From Mycobacterium sp. OAS707 (GTDB lineage: Bacteria; Actinomycetota; Actinomycetes; Mycobacteriales; Mycobacteriaceae), in assembly GCF_014873705.1 (NCBI RefSeq), contig NZ_JADBDS010000003.1:682001-746000 (forward strand): DNA of 64,000 nt, read 5' to 3'. Numbering within the stretch: the first letter of the stretch is position 1; each line of letters starts with the position of its first letter. This document shows positions 54,608 through 63,527 of this stretch, in pieces. The translations under genes and the position numbers were made by a program. Below the pieces are notes generated by a model, which ran no database searches, was not told the DNA's origin, and was given only the letters and a program-made list of their open reading frames with translations.

Positions 54608-54832
54608 TCAGCCGCCGATGTGCATCATGTCGCCGGCGAGGCCGAACAGCCGAGAACCGAGCTTCATCACTGGAATGCCAAGCGGGATCAGGAGCACCGT
54701 CACGCACAGCACGGCCCCGACGAGCCACACCAACGCCGCGACGATGCCCAAGACGACGCCGAGCACAGCCCCGAGGATTCCGAGCACCACACCAAGCAGG
54801 CGATTGAGAACTTGCACGATGACCCTCCTCAA
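54608..54832 (-). CDS. Small membrane protein, paralogue of the preceding gene
   Basis: 74 residues, almost wholly hydrophobic (VVLGILGAVLGVVLGIVAALV) with VLCVTVLLIPLGIPVMKLG near the end. One base separates its stop from the next gene, so they are cotranscribed. Function unknown. Confidence 0.6.
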   Translation of the reverse strand: MRRVIVQVLNRLLGVVLGILGAVLGVVLGIVAALVWLVGAVLCVTVLLIPLGIPVMKLGSRLFGLAGDMMHIGG

Positions 54833-54945
54833 CTACGGAGGATCAGAGCCGGCGAAGCGGGCGCAATCACCGGCTCCGCTCCCCGTAGGTGGGGCTACCC
54901 CTTGGGCACAGAATTAACCCAGGCGTCGATTCCGCCCTGTAGCGG

Positions 54946-55959
54946 TCACACTCGCGACGAGTGGATCGCGTCGCGCAGCCAGTCGCGATCGGTGAGGTAT
55001 CGCTCGGCCAGCCTGGCCGTCCCCGTCGCGAACCCGTCGGTGAACGCGATCGCGGCGTCGGCATCGGCGTGCGAGGCAACCCAGGCGGTCAGCATGAGTC
55101 TGCGCAGCATCACCAACGTCGGGATCACCTCCAGGTGTTCGCCGGGAATGTCGCGCACCTCGTGGTAACCGCGCAGCCAGTCGGCGATCATCCGCTCGGC
55201 CTCGGGGGTGTCCTCGATGAACGACACCACTGCGGCGAGATCGAAGAGATACCAGGACCATCCGCAGTCGTCGAAGTCGATGACCGTGATCCGTCCCGAA
55301 GCATCGGTCGGGTCGACCATCAGATTCGCCATCCGCAGATCCGCGTGGATCAGGCCGAAACGGTCTGTCCCACATCCGAATTCGGTGAGCCGGCGGCCAA
55401 CCTCGGCGGCCGCGCGTGCCACGACGGCCTCGTCCGCGGAAGTAAGACCAGGCGCGTGCCGCCAGTTGCCCCAGCGCGCCTCACGACCGAGCGTGGCGTC
55501 GACGTCCCAGCTGAACCGGGTGAAGTATTCGGGTGCAGTCCATCGCTGGACGTGATTGTGCATGGCCGCCGTGATGCGACCGAGTTCGTCGAAGCCGACG
55601 ACATCGGGTTGCTCTTCGGCGGTGCAGCCGGAAATGAACGTCACCGCGTCGACGTGCAGGGTATTGCCGCCGACCGTGGCTGGGACCACGTCACGGCCAT
55701 CACGCGCCGGGATCAGATGCGGGGTCAGCACGCCGGCCTGCTCACGCAGTGCGGTCATCCACTGCAGTTCCGAGCGGATCCCGTCCAGCGAGTGGTAGCC
55801 GGGCCGGTGCACCCGCAACACCATCGGGTCGCCGTCGTCGACCAGGTACGTGGCGTTCTCCGACAGGCTGAGCAGACGCAGCGGACTGTCGGGTTCGCGG
55901 CCGTAGGCGGCCAGCGCCGCACGGGCATACGACACGTGGTCGGGCGGCAATCCGGACAT
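54946..55959 (-). CDS. Aminoglycoside-phosphotransferase-fold small-molecule kinase
   Basis: 337 residues of the APH/choline-kinase family. Active-site motifs: catalytic loop LIHADLRMANLM and metal-binding VIDFDDCGW. Similar kinases phosphorylate hydroxylysine, homoserine or ethanolamine. It is divergent from a class III aminotransferase (64-base gap), the same pairing as hydroxylysine kinase with its phospho-lyase. ATG at 55959 preferred over 56025. Confidence 0.82.
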   Translation of the reverse strand: MSGLPPDHVSYARAALAAYGREPDSPLRLLSLSENATYLVDDGDPMVLRVHRPGYHSLDGIRSELQWMTALREQAGVLTPHLIPARDGRDVVPATVGGNTLHVDAVTFISGCTAEEQPDVVGFDELGRITAAMHNHVQRWTAPEYFTRFSWDVDATLGREARWGNWRHAPGLTSADEAVVARAAAEVGRRLTEFGCGTDRFGLIHADLRMANLMVDPTDASGRITVIDFDDCGWSWYLFDLAAVVSFIEDTPEAERMIADWLRGYHEVRDIPGEHLEVIPTLVMLRRLMLTAWVASHADADAAIAFTDGFATGTARLAERYLTDRDWLRDAIHSSRV

Positions 55960-56023
55960 TCCACACAGTCTGACGGACGACGCCGGATACAGCAGACTGG
56001 GCCCGGTGAGCTTCAGCAACATC

Positions 56024-57307
56024 ATGGACTCGAACAGCTACACCGCCGGCGACGACGGCGACCCGCTGATCGAGGCGCGTGAGCGGGTGCTCGGCCCGGC
56101 GAACCGGCTGTTCTACGACCGGCCTGTGCATCTGGTCCGCGGGCTGGGCAGCCACGTGTTCGACGTCGACGGCCAGCGGTATCTGGACGCTTACAACAAC
56201 GTCGTCAGCGTCGGGCACTGCCACCCGCACGTGATCGAGGCGGTCACGCGCCAGATGTCGACGCTGAACACCCACACCCGTTACCTGCACCGCGGCATCG
56301 TCGACTATTCCGAGCGGCTGCTCGCCACCATGCCCGCCGAGATCGATCAGGTGATGTACGGCTGCACCGGCTCAGAGGTCAACGACCTCGCGTTGCGCGT
56401 CGCCGAGGCCTTCACCGAAGCCAAGGGCGTCATCGTCACCCGCGACGCTTACCACGGCAACACCGCTGCGGTGACACAGATTTCGCCGTCGCTGGGTGAC
56501 TCGACCACGCTCGCCCCGCACGTGCGGACGGTGCCGCCACCGGACAGCTACCGATATCCGGACGCGGCAGCGCGATTCGCAGCCGATGTGGCGCAGGCAG
56601 CTGACGACCTGAGCCAGAAGGGGATTCGCGTCAGCTGCCTGATCGCCGACACGATCTTCTCGTCCGACGGCATCTATCCCGACCGCTCCGTGCTTGCACC
56701 CGCGGTCGACATCGTGCGCCGAAGCGGGGGCGTGTTCATCGCCGACGAGGTGCAACCGGGCTTCGCGCGCACCGGCGAGTCCATGTGGGGCTTCGAGCGC
56801 CACGGCGTGGTCCCCGACATCGTCACGATGGCCAAGCCGATGGGCAACGGCCTGCCGGTCGCTGCGATGGCGGTGCGCGACCAGGTCTTGTATCCGTTCG
56901 CGGTCAGGGTGCCGTACTTCAACACCTATGCCGGCAACCCGGTGTCGATGGCCGCCGCGGCGGCGGTGCTCGATGTCATCGAGGTCGAGAACCTGATGGC
57001 CAATGCGGCCACGATCGGCACGGCGCTGCGGACCGAGTTGGCGCGGATCGCGGAAAGCAACCCGCGGATCGGCGATGTGCGCGGGGCAGGGCTGTACATC
57101 GGCGTGGAGATCGTCAGCGACGCCGAAACCAAGGCACCGGATCGTGCCGGCGCCAAGGCACTGGTCAACGCCATGCGCGAACGGCGGGTGCTGATCTCGG
57201 TGTGCGGTCATGACGGCAACGTCCTGAAAATCCGCCCGCCGCTGGTGTTTTCCAGCAGCGACGTCGACTGGTTTTGCAGCGAATTCACAGCGGCGCTGGC
57301 GGTTTAG
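56024..57307 (+). CDS. Class III PLP aminotransferase / phospho-lyase-like enzyme
   Basis: 427 residues of the AGXT2-like group: YNNVVSVGHCHPHVIEA, GCTGSEVNDLALRVA, IADEVQPGFARTG and PLP Lys in VTMAKPMGNGLP. Members include alanine-glyoxylate aminotransferase 2 and the ethanolamine-phosphate and 5-phosphohydroxylysine phospho-lyases. Kinase gene next door favours a phospho-lyase. ATG at 56024 used; a GTG 6 codons upstream is possible. Confidence 0.85.
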   Translation: MDSNSYTAGDDGDPLIEARERVLGPANRLFYDRPVHLVRGLGSHVFDVDGQRYLDAYNNVVSVGHCHPHVIEAVTRQMSTLNTHTRYLHRGIVDYSERLLATMPAEIDQVMYGCTGSEVNDLALRVAEAFTEAKGVIVTRDAYHGNTAAVTQISPSLGDSTTLAPHVRTVPPPDSYRYPDAAARFAADVAQAADDLSQKGIRVSCLIADTIFSSDGIYPDRSVLAPAVDIVRRSGGVFIADEVQPGFARTGESMWGFERHGVVPDIVTMAKPMGNGLPVAAMAVRDQVLYPFAVRVPYFNTYAGNPVSMAAAAAVLDVIEVENLMANAATIGTALRTELARIAESNPRIGDVRGAGLYIGVEIVSDAETKAPDRAGAKALVNAMRERRVLISVCGHDGNVLKIRPPLVFSSSDVDWFCSEFTAALAV

Positions 57308-57336
57308 CCCGTCCGTGGTGCGGGCACGCTTTTCCT

Positions 57337-57705
57337 ATGTCAGTGACAGCATTTCAAGATCTGCCGCTCGCTGATCGCGACCGTGAGTGGGACGGCGACG
57401 CGGCAGAAAAGCGAGTTCGTAAGTGGGCCGATGCGCAAGACGAGCCCAACCAGAAATATCGCGACGCGCACGTCTGGTACGACAGCGACAACAAGGACAA
57501 CTTCACCGCCTACAAGCTGCTGATCGCCGACGTCGTCGACGGCAAGCTGGAGGCCGTCCCTCGGGGTGTGATGGCCGCCGGCGCGATCATGCAGGGCTCA
57601 CGCGGCGGCGTCGACCTTCCGAAGGACGACATCGACCGCGTCAAGAGCCACCTGGCCAAGTACTACAAGAAGATGGGCGACACGGCTCCCTGGGAGCGCA
57701 GCTAG
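57337..57705 (+). CDS. Small conserved hypothetical with phage-protease-associated-like motif
   Basis: 122 residues. The segment DREWDGDAAEKRVRKWAD and the following WYDSDNKDNFTAYKLLIADVV recall the domain that sits next to or after prohead proteases in phage genomes, here alone with no other phage gene nearby. The C-terminal KSHLAKYYKKMGDTAPWE is typical as well. Function unknown; a domesticated fragment is possible. Confidence 0.6.
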   Translation: MSVTAFQDLPLADRDREWDGDAAEKRVRKWADAQDEPNQKYRDAHVWYDSDNKDNFTAYKLLIADVVDGKLEAVPRGVMAAGAIMQGSRGGVDLPKDDIDRVKSHLAKYYKKMGDTAPWERS

Positions 57706-57706
57706 G

Positions 57707-57712
57707 TAGATT
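57707..57712 (+). promoter_or_regulatory. -10 element TAGATT, leaderless type
   Basis: TAGATT, 6 nt, then GTG of gluQ. Confidence 0.5.
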
Positions 57713-57718
57713 GCGGGC

Positions 57719-58591
57719 GTGACCGCCGGCAGGTTCGCGCCCAGCCCGTCCGCCGATCTGCACATCGGCAATCTGCGTACAGCAGTGCTGGCGTGGCTGT
57801 TCGCGCGTTCGACGGGACGTCGGTTTCTGATGCGCGTCGAGGACCTCGACGACCGCACCCATGCCGACATCGCCAACCGCCAACTCGACGATCTGGCGGC
57901 GATCGGGCTGACGTGGGACGAGCCTGCCGAATGGCAGTCCGCACACCCGCAGCGCTACGACGCCGTCGTCGGCGAGTTGGCCGAGCGCGGTCTGCTCTAC
58001 GAATGCTATTGCACCAGAAGGGATATCGCGCAGGCCCCGCGAGCGCCGCACGCACCGCAGGGCGCTTACCCGGGCACCTGCCGCGACCTCTCCGATGCCG
58101 AACGGGAGGACCGGCGTCGCGAGACAGGCCGCCCGCCGGCGCTGCGGTTGCGCGCTGACACGTTCGTGCACACGGTCCACGACCTGCTGCACGGCCAGTA
58201 CACGGGCATCGTCGACGATTTCGTTGTGCGGCGCGGCGACGGCGTGGCGGCCTACAACCTCGCGGTGGTGGTGGATGACGCTGCGCAGGGTGTCGACCAG
58301 GTGGTGCGGGGCGACGACCTGCTGTCGTCCTCCCCGCGGCAGGCCTACCTCGCGCGGCTGCTCGGCTACCCGGAGCCGACGTACGCCCACGTCGCATTGG
58401 TGCTCAACGAAGACGGCGCGCGGCTGGCCAAACGCGACGGCGCTGTGACGCTTGCCGAGATCGGCGTCGAGCGGGCACTGGCGCAGATCGCTTCCTCACT
58501 CGGCTATTCGGCGGCGACCCCAGAGCAGATGCTCACGCAGTTCAAACCGGCTGCGCTGCCTCGCGAACCGTGGATATACCGGCCGGGTTGA
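57719..58591 (+). CDS. gluQ: Glutamyl-Q tRNA(Asp) synthetase
   Basis: 290-residue truncated GluRS-like enzyme that attaches glutamate to queuosine in tRNA-Asp rather than aminoacylating the 3' end. GRFAPSPSADLHIGNLRTA has the HIGH-type motif; zinc ligands in YECYCTRRDI and YPGTCRD; no anticodon-binding domain. Its substrate base depends on Tgt, whose gene lies 5 kb away in this window. Confidence 0.93.
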   Translation: MTAGRFAPSPSADLHIGNLRTAVLAWLFARSTGRRFLMRVEDLDDRTHADIANRQLDDLAAIGLTWDEPAEWQSAHPQRYDAVVGELAERGLLYECYCTRRDIAQAPRAPHAPQGAYPGTCRDLSDAEREDRRRETGRPPALRLRADTFVHTVHDLLHGQYTGIVDDFVVRRGDGVAAYNLAVVVDDAAQGVDQVVRGDDLLSSSPRQAYLARLLGYPEPTYAHVALVLNEDGARLAKRDGAVTLAEIGVERALAQIASSLGYSAATPEQMLTQFKPAALPREPWIYRPG

Positions 58592-58600
58592 GCAGAACTC

Positions 58601-58629
58601 TTGGTGTACACGAGCAGACTTGCTAGCTT
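58601..58629 (+). promoter_or_regulatory. Promoter TTGGTG-N17-TAGCTT, leaderless type
   Basis: A full -35/-10 pair with a 17-nt spacer; the -10 ends 6 nt before the GTG of the ABC gene. Confidence 0.6.
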
Positions 58630-58635
58630 CCGCCG

Positions 58636-60099
58636 GTGTGCAATCTACGAAGAGCCGTCGTGGCCGTTTTGCTGCTCGCCGCCTGTCTGCTCACGGCATG
58701 CGGTTCGTCGGCCACCAACGGCGACAACCCGGTCAAGTCGGCAGGAGTGCTGCGCGTCGGGACCGAAGGTGTCTACTCACCGTTCAGCTACCACGACCCT
58801 GCCACCGGCCAGCTCGTCGGCTACGACGTCGACGTGGCCCGCGCGGTGGCCGACAAGCTCGGCGTGAAGGTCGAATTCGTTGAGACGCCGTGGGATTCGA
58901 TCTTTGCGGCGCTGGAGGCCAACCGGTTCGATGTGGTGGCCAACGAGGTGACCATCAACGCCGAACGCAAACAGAAGTACGACCTGTCCGAGCCGTACTC
59001 GGTCGGCGAGGGCGTGATCGTCACACGCACGAACGACAACTCCATAACGAAGCTCGCAGACCTGAAGGGCAAGATCGCAGGCGAGAACGCGACCAGCAAC
59101 TGGGCGGACGTGGCCCGAAAGGCGGGGGCGCGCGTCGAGACCGTCGAAGGGTTCACCCAGGCGATCAAGCTTCTCAATCAGGGCCGCGTCGACGTCGTCG
59201 TCAACGACAGCATCGCGGTGTACGCCTACCTTGCCGAGACTGGCGACACCTCCGTCAAAATCGCCGGGAACGTCGGCGAGAAGAGCGAACAGGGCTTCGC
59301 CGCGCGCAAAAACAGCGGACTTCTCCCGGACCTGAACAAGGCGCTCGACGAACTCCGTGCCGATGGCACGCTGGCGAATATCTCGCAGAAGTATCTGAAG
59401 GCCAACGCGTCCGGGGCCCCCGCAGGCAAGCAGTCGAAGTCGACGTGGGGGCTCATTGCGGAGAGCCTCGGGCCGCTGGCCAAGGCGGCGATCACCAAGA
59501 CGATCCCGTTGACGGTGATCAGTTTCGTGATCGGCCTCGTGCTGGCTCTTGCGGTTGCGCTGGCGCGACTCTCTCCGAACCTGATCCTCACCAACGTCGC
59601 GCGGTTCTACATCTCGATCATCCGCGGAACCCCTTTGCTGGTACAGCTTTTCATCGTGTTCTACGCGCTTCCTGAATTGGGCGTGAAGATCGATCCGTTC
59701 CCCGCGGCGATCATCGCGTTCTCGCTGAACGTGGGCGGCTACGCGGCGGAGATCATCCGGTCGGCGATCCAGAGCATCCCCAAGGGGCAGTGGGAAGCCG
59801 CCGAGACGATCGGCCTCAATTACGTTGGCGCGCTTAGGCGCATCATCCTTCCACAAGCCGCGCGGGTGGCGGTGCCGCCACTGTCGAACACGTTGATCTC
59901 ACTGGTGAAAGACACTTCCCTCGCCTCGACCATATTGGTCACCGAGTTGCTGCGGCAGGCCCAGATCATCGCGGCGCCGACATTCGAGTTCTTTGCGTTG
60001 TACGGCACGGCGGCCGTGTACTACTGGGTGATCTGCCTGGTGCTGTCGTTCGGTCAGAGCCGCGTGGAACACCGGCTGGAAAGGTATGTGGCGCGATGA
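58636..60099 (+). CDS. Fused amino-acid ABC transporter: binding protein plus permease
   Basis: 487 residues. Lipobox LLTACG near residue 22, a family 3 solute-binding domain (about 30-260, GVLRVGTEGVYSPFSYHD ... GYDVDVARAVADKLGV), then a HisM/GlnP-type permease (about 280-487, with EAAETIGLNYVGALRRIILPQAAR coupling loop). The fusion tethers the receptor to its own channel. Likely a polar amino acid or cystine. Overlaps the ATPase gene by ATGA. Confidence 0.9.
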   Translation: MCNLRRAVVAVLLLAACLLTACGSSATNGDNPVKSAGVLRVGTEGVYSPFSYHDPATGQLVGYDVDVARAVADKLGVKVEFVETPWDSIFAALEANRFDVVANEVTINAERKQKYDLSEPYSVGEGVIVTRTNDNSITKLADLKGKIAGENATSNWADVARKAGARVETVEGFTQAIKLLNQGRVDVVVNDSIAVYAYLAETGDTSVKIAGNVGEKSEQGFAARKNSGLLPDLNKALDELRADGTLANISQKYLKANASGAPAGKQSKSTWGLIAESLGPLAKAAITKTIPLTVISFVIGLVLALAVALARLSPNLILTNVARFYISIIRGTPLLVQLFIVFYALPELGVKIDPFPAAIIAFSLNVGGYAAEIIRSAIQSIPKGQWEAAETIGLNYVGALRRIILPQAARVAVPPLSNTLISLVKDTSLASTILVTELLRQAQIIAAPTFEFFALYGTAAVYYWVICLVLSFGQSRVEHRLERYVAR

Positions 60100-60851
60100 C
60101 AGAGAACCGCGTGGTGGCCGAAGGTGTGCACAAGGCCTTCGGAGACAACGAAGTGCTCAAAGGCGTTTCCTTCAACGTGCCGCAAGGCTCGGCGACGACG
60201 ATCATCGGACCGTCGGGTTCGGGGAAGACGACCCTGCTGCGCGCGCTCAACGCGCTGGACGTGCCTGACGCGGGAGTGGTTCGGGTCGGGGGGGTCGAAC
60301 TGGACTTCTCCAAGCCGGTGAGCAAGGACCTGCTGCGTCGCTATCGCGCGCAGAGCGGCTTTGTCTTCCAGTCTCACAACCTTTTTCCGCACAAGACGGT
60401 GCTGCAGAACATCACCGAAGGCCCGATCTTCGTGCAGAAGAGATCGAAGGACGATGCCGAGGCCGAAGCCCTCGAACTGCTCCAGCAGGTCGGCTTGGCC
60501 GAAAAGCGCGACCAATATCCGTATCAACTGTCCGGTGGGCAACAGCAGCGCGTCGGCATAGCGCGGGCGCTGGCGCTGAAGCCGAAGGTCGTGTTGTTCG
60601 ACGAGCCGACGTCGGCGCTGGATCCCGAACTCGTCGGCGAGGTGCTGTCAGTCATCAGGGACCTGGCCGTCGAAGGTTGGACTCTGATCATCGTCACGCA
60701 CGAAATCCAGTTCGCCAAGCAGGTTTCCGATCAGGTGCTGTTCACCGATCAAGGAGTGATCCTGGAGCAGGGCCCGCCCGCCGAAGTCATCGGCAATCCG
60801 AAAGAAGAGCGCACCCGCCAGTTCCTTGACCGGATTCTCAACCCGCTCTAG
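60096..60851 (+). CDS. Amino-acid ABC transporter ATPase
   Basis: 251 residues: Walker A GPSGSGKTTLLRAL, signature LSGGQQQRVGIARALA, Walker B VVLFDEPTSALDP, and the switch His in THEIQFA. GlnQ/GltL type. Completes a two-gene uptake system with the fused receptor-permease. Confidence 0.95.
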   Translation: MTENRVVAEGVHKAFGDNEVLKGVSFNVPQGSATTIIGPSGSGKTTLLRALNALDVPDAGVVRVGGVELDFSKPVSKDLLRRYRAQSGFVFQSHNLFPHKTVLQNITEGPIFVQKRSKDDAEAEALELLQQVGLAEKRDQYPYQLSGGQQQRVGIARALALKPKVVLFDEPTSALDPELVGEVLSVIRDLAVEGWTLIIVTHEIQFAKQVSDQVLFTDQGVILEQGPPAEVIGNPKEERTRQFLDRILNPL

Positions 60852-60918
60852 CGGCGCGAGTGTGGGATTGATGCACGCACTTTGTGGTTCAGGTGTGCGG
60901 GTAACCCACGTTCGCGCG

Positions 60919-62241
60919 TCAGGTCGCGACGGGCGAGCGGCCTTTTGCGGCGCGCTCTGCCGCTGCGGTCAGTTCGTCGCGGAACTGCGGGTGGGCGATC
61001 GCGGCCAGCGCCTCGCCGCGCTCACGCACGGTCTTGCCCTCCAGTTCGGCGGCGCCGTATTCGGTGACGATGACGTCGACCTGATGCCGTGGCGTCGTGA
61101 TCACAGCACCGGGACCGAACCATGGCACGATCCGCGACTGCACCACGCCGTCCTTCTCGAACGTCGACGGCAGGCAGATCAGCGAGCGATCGGACAGTTC
61201 CAGTCCGGCGCCCGCCACGAAGTCTTCGGCACCTCCGATTCCGCTGAACTGCCCGCCGGAAATCGTGTCCGCGACGACCTGACCCTGGACGTCGATGGCC
61301 AGCGCGCCGTTGATGGTGGTCATGTCGTTGTTGGCCGCGATCACATCCGGTGCGTTCACGATCTCGACAGGCAGGAACGCGACATCGGAGTTGCCGTTCA
61401 GCCAGTCGTAGAGTTCGGCCGAGCCGAACGCGAACGTCGTCACACTCACCCCGTCGTATTGGCCCTTGCAGGCGTTGGTCACCTTGCCCGCGCGGTGCAG
61501 GCGCATGCAGCCGTCGGTGAACATCTCGCTGTGCAGGCCGTAGTTGCCGCCATTGCCCTCGGCCAACAGCGTGGCGATCTGGTTGGGAATCGAGCCGATT
61601 CCCGTCTGCAGCGTCGCCCCGGAAGGGATGTATGCGACGGCGTGCCGTGCGATCGCGCGGTCGACGTCAGTCGGTGCCGCCTCGCCCCCGGGCAGCGCGA
61701 GCGGGGCATCGGTCGAGTGCACCAGGATGTCGATCTCGTCGACATGCAGCGCGTGGCGGTCCTCGCCGAGCCCGAACGTCCGCGGATAGGCGTCCGACAC
61801 CTCGACGACCAGTAGTCGGTCGGGATCGGCTCCGGCGCGGTGCAATTCGCCGATCGTGCCGCCTGCGTGCAACGAAAGCGAACACCAGCCGTTCGTGTCT
61901 GGCGGCGTCGCGACGGTCGTCATCACCCGCGGCGCCTGACGCTCGAGCAGCGGGCCGAACCGGCGAAAGTCGGCAGGCGCGAAGTCGATGTCGGCACCCA
62001 TGGCTTGCAGCGCCCGCTCGATCGGACCGTAGAAGCCCGAAAGGTAGTGCACGCCTTGGCGCGAGAACAGTTCGGTCCCGACGGCCAGTAGCGCACCGTA
62101 CACACGCAGATTCGTCCAGTCATCGCGCTGACCGAGCGCGCGCATGAACGCCGGCGGTTGGCCCGGCCCGAGCGGCATCCCGAGCGTGTCGGCCGTGTCG
62201 AGCAGCGCAGCGGCCTGCTCGGCGGTGAGCTCTGTTGGCAT
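60919..62241 (-). CDS. Acetyl-CoA hydrolase/transferase family CoA-transferase
   Basis: 440 residues of class I CoA-transferases (4-hydroxybutyrate / acetate type). IPSGATLQTGIGSIPNQIA, GQFSGIGGAEDFV and the C-terminal TEYGAAELEGKTVRERGEALAAIAHPQFR are conserved. Substrate acid unknown. Followed on the same strand by nothing coding; 3 bases downstream of the saccharopine-dehydrogenase-like gene, so probably one operon. Confidence 0.87.
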   Translation of the reverse strand: MPTELTAEQAAALLDTADTLGMPLGPGQPPAFMRALGQRDDWTNLRVYGALLAVGTELFSRQGVHYLSGFYGPIERALQAMGADIDFAPADFRRFGPLLERQAPRVMTTVATPPDTNGWCSLSLHAGGTIGELHRAGADPDRLLVVEVSDAYPRTFGLGEDRHALHVDEIDILVHSTDAPLALPGGEAAPTDVDRAIARHAVAYIPSGATLQTGIGSIPNQIATLLAEGNGGNYGLHSEMFTDGCMRLHRAGKVTNACKGQYDGVSVTTFAFGSAELYDWLNGNSDVAFLPVEIVNAPDVIAANNDMTTINGALAIDVQGQVVADTISGGQFSGIGGAEDFVAGAGLELSDRSLICLPSTFEKDGVVQSRIVPWFGPGAVITTPRHQVDVIVTEYGAAELEGKTVRERGEALAAIAHPQFRDELTAAAERAAKGRSPVAT

Positions 62242-62244
62242 CCG

Positions 62245-63450
62245 CTAGAGCTCCTTTTGGCCCCACGGCGAACCGTAGGCGGTCAGCAGTTCGAGGAAGG
62301 GCACCGAGTCGAACGCCTCGGGCCCGAGCACGCCGCTGCCCCTCCAGGTGTCGTTGGCCAGAAGCTCCAGCGCCACAACGGGATTGATGGCGGTTTGCCA
62401 GACCACGCACTGATGACCGTACTCCGTCATCGACCATTGGTTGTCGACCACGTGGTACAGGTAGGTCGATCGCGGATTGCCGTCCTTGCCGGTCCCCGTC
62501 ACCCACAGGCCGGCGCAGGTCTTGCCGTGCATCTTGGGCCCGAGCGTGGCGGGATTCGGCAGGCAGGCCGCGACGACATCGCGCGGACTGACCTCGACGC
62601 CGCCGACGGTGACCTTGTCGGTGCGATCGAGGCCGAGCTTGTGCAGCGTCTTGAGCACGTCGATGAACTCCTCGCCGAGGCCGTACTTGAAGGTGGCGCG
62701 TTTGCAGTTCACCCAGCGCGGCATCAGCAGGACTTCTTCGTGCTCGACGTTGACGCATTCGACCGGGCCGATGCCGTCGGGAAAGTCGAAAACCTCTGGC
62801 TCAGAAAAGGGTTCGGTGGTGAACCAGCCGCGGTCGGCCTGCCAGATCACCGGCGGATTGAGGCACTCCTCGATGGTGGTCCAGATCGAGAACGACGGCG
62901 CGAACTCGTAACCGTCGACGGTGAGGTTCGAGCCATCGCGCGTGCCGAGCTCATCGATGTCGGAAAACAAGTGATCGGCGGCGTATCGGGCGAACACGTC
63001 GGAGAGGCCGGGCTCCACGCCTATCCCGACCAGAGCGAGTCGGCCCGCCGCCTTCCACTGCTCCTCGACCGCGAACTGCTCGTCGCCGAGTTTGACGCCG
63101 GTGAGTTCGTAAGGTCGCTCGGGATGGCGTTGCGACAGGCTCATCGCCATATCGAGGTAGTCGGCGTTGCCGGCCAGTGCACCGTTGAAGATGGGCATCA
63201 CGAACCGCGGGTCGACGGCGTTCATGACGTGGGTGATGCCGTGTTGGTCGACTACTGCAGCGACGTCGTCGGCCCACGTCGCGTCCACCCGCGCTGCCGA
63301 GAACCTGTCGTCGCCAACGGCCTCCGCGGCTTGTTTGGCCCGCGATTCGTCGTAGTCACTGACGACGATGTGCTCGAAGAAATCTCGACGCGCCGCGATG
63401 GCGCAGAACGCCGCACCGACCCCGCCTGCGCCCACCAACAGAATTCGCAT
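62245..63450 (-). CDS. Saccharopine dehydrogenase-family protein
   Basis: 401 residues: N-terminal Rossmann motif ILLVGAGGVGAAFCAIAARR and a C-terminal Sacchrp_dh_C domain (VGIGVEPGLSDVFARYAA). Homologues include carboxynorspermidine synthase and lysine-pathway enzymes; the exact substrate cannot be told. The open frame continues upstream into the tgt region in another frame without coding character; ATG at 63450 is supported by the Rossmann start. Confidence 0.82.
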   Translation of the reverse strand: MRILLVGAGGVGAAFCAIAARRDFFEHIVVSDYDESRAKQAAEAVGDDRFSAARVDATWADDVAAVVDQHGITHVMNAVDPRFVMPIFNGALAGNADYLDMAMSLSQRHPERPYELTGVKLGDEQFAVEEQWKAAGRLALVGIGVEPGLSDVFARYAADHLFSDIDELGTRDGSNLTVDGYEFAPSFSIWTTIEECLNPPVIWQADRGWFTTEPFSEPEVFDFPDGIGPVECVNVEHEEVLLMPRWVNCKRATFKYGLGEEFIDVLKTLHKLGLDRTDKVTVGGVEVSPRDVVAACLPNPATLGPKMHGKTCAGLWVTGTGKDGNPRSTYLYHVVDNQWSMTEYGHQCVVWQTAINPVVALELLANDTWRGSGVLGPEAFDSVPFLELLTAYGSPWGQKEL

Positions 63451-63472
63451 GCGCTCGACCGTATACACGGTC

Positions 63473-63527
63473 TCGCCGAGATCGACGTTTTGGCGAGTTC
63501 TACTCGAACTTTTTCGGTTATAAGCGC
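63473..63527. repeat. Likely third, diverged copy of the 60-bp dispersed repeat (inverse orientation)
   Basis: The reverse strand reads TTATAACCGAAAAAGTTCGAG then TAGAACTCGCC and CGATCTCGGCG, sharing the TTA...AGTTCGAGT core and CGATcTCG tail with copies at 25150 and 26094. An 8-bp inverted pair CTACTCGA/TCGAGTAG (63500-63507, 63529-63536) overlaps the tgt stop. Confidence 0.55.
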
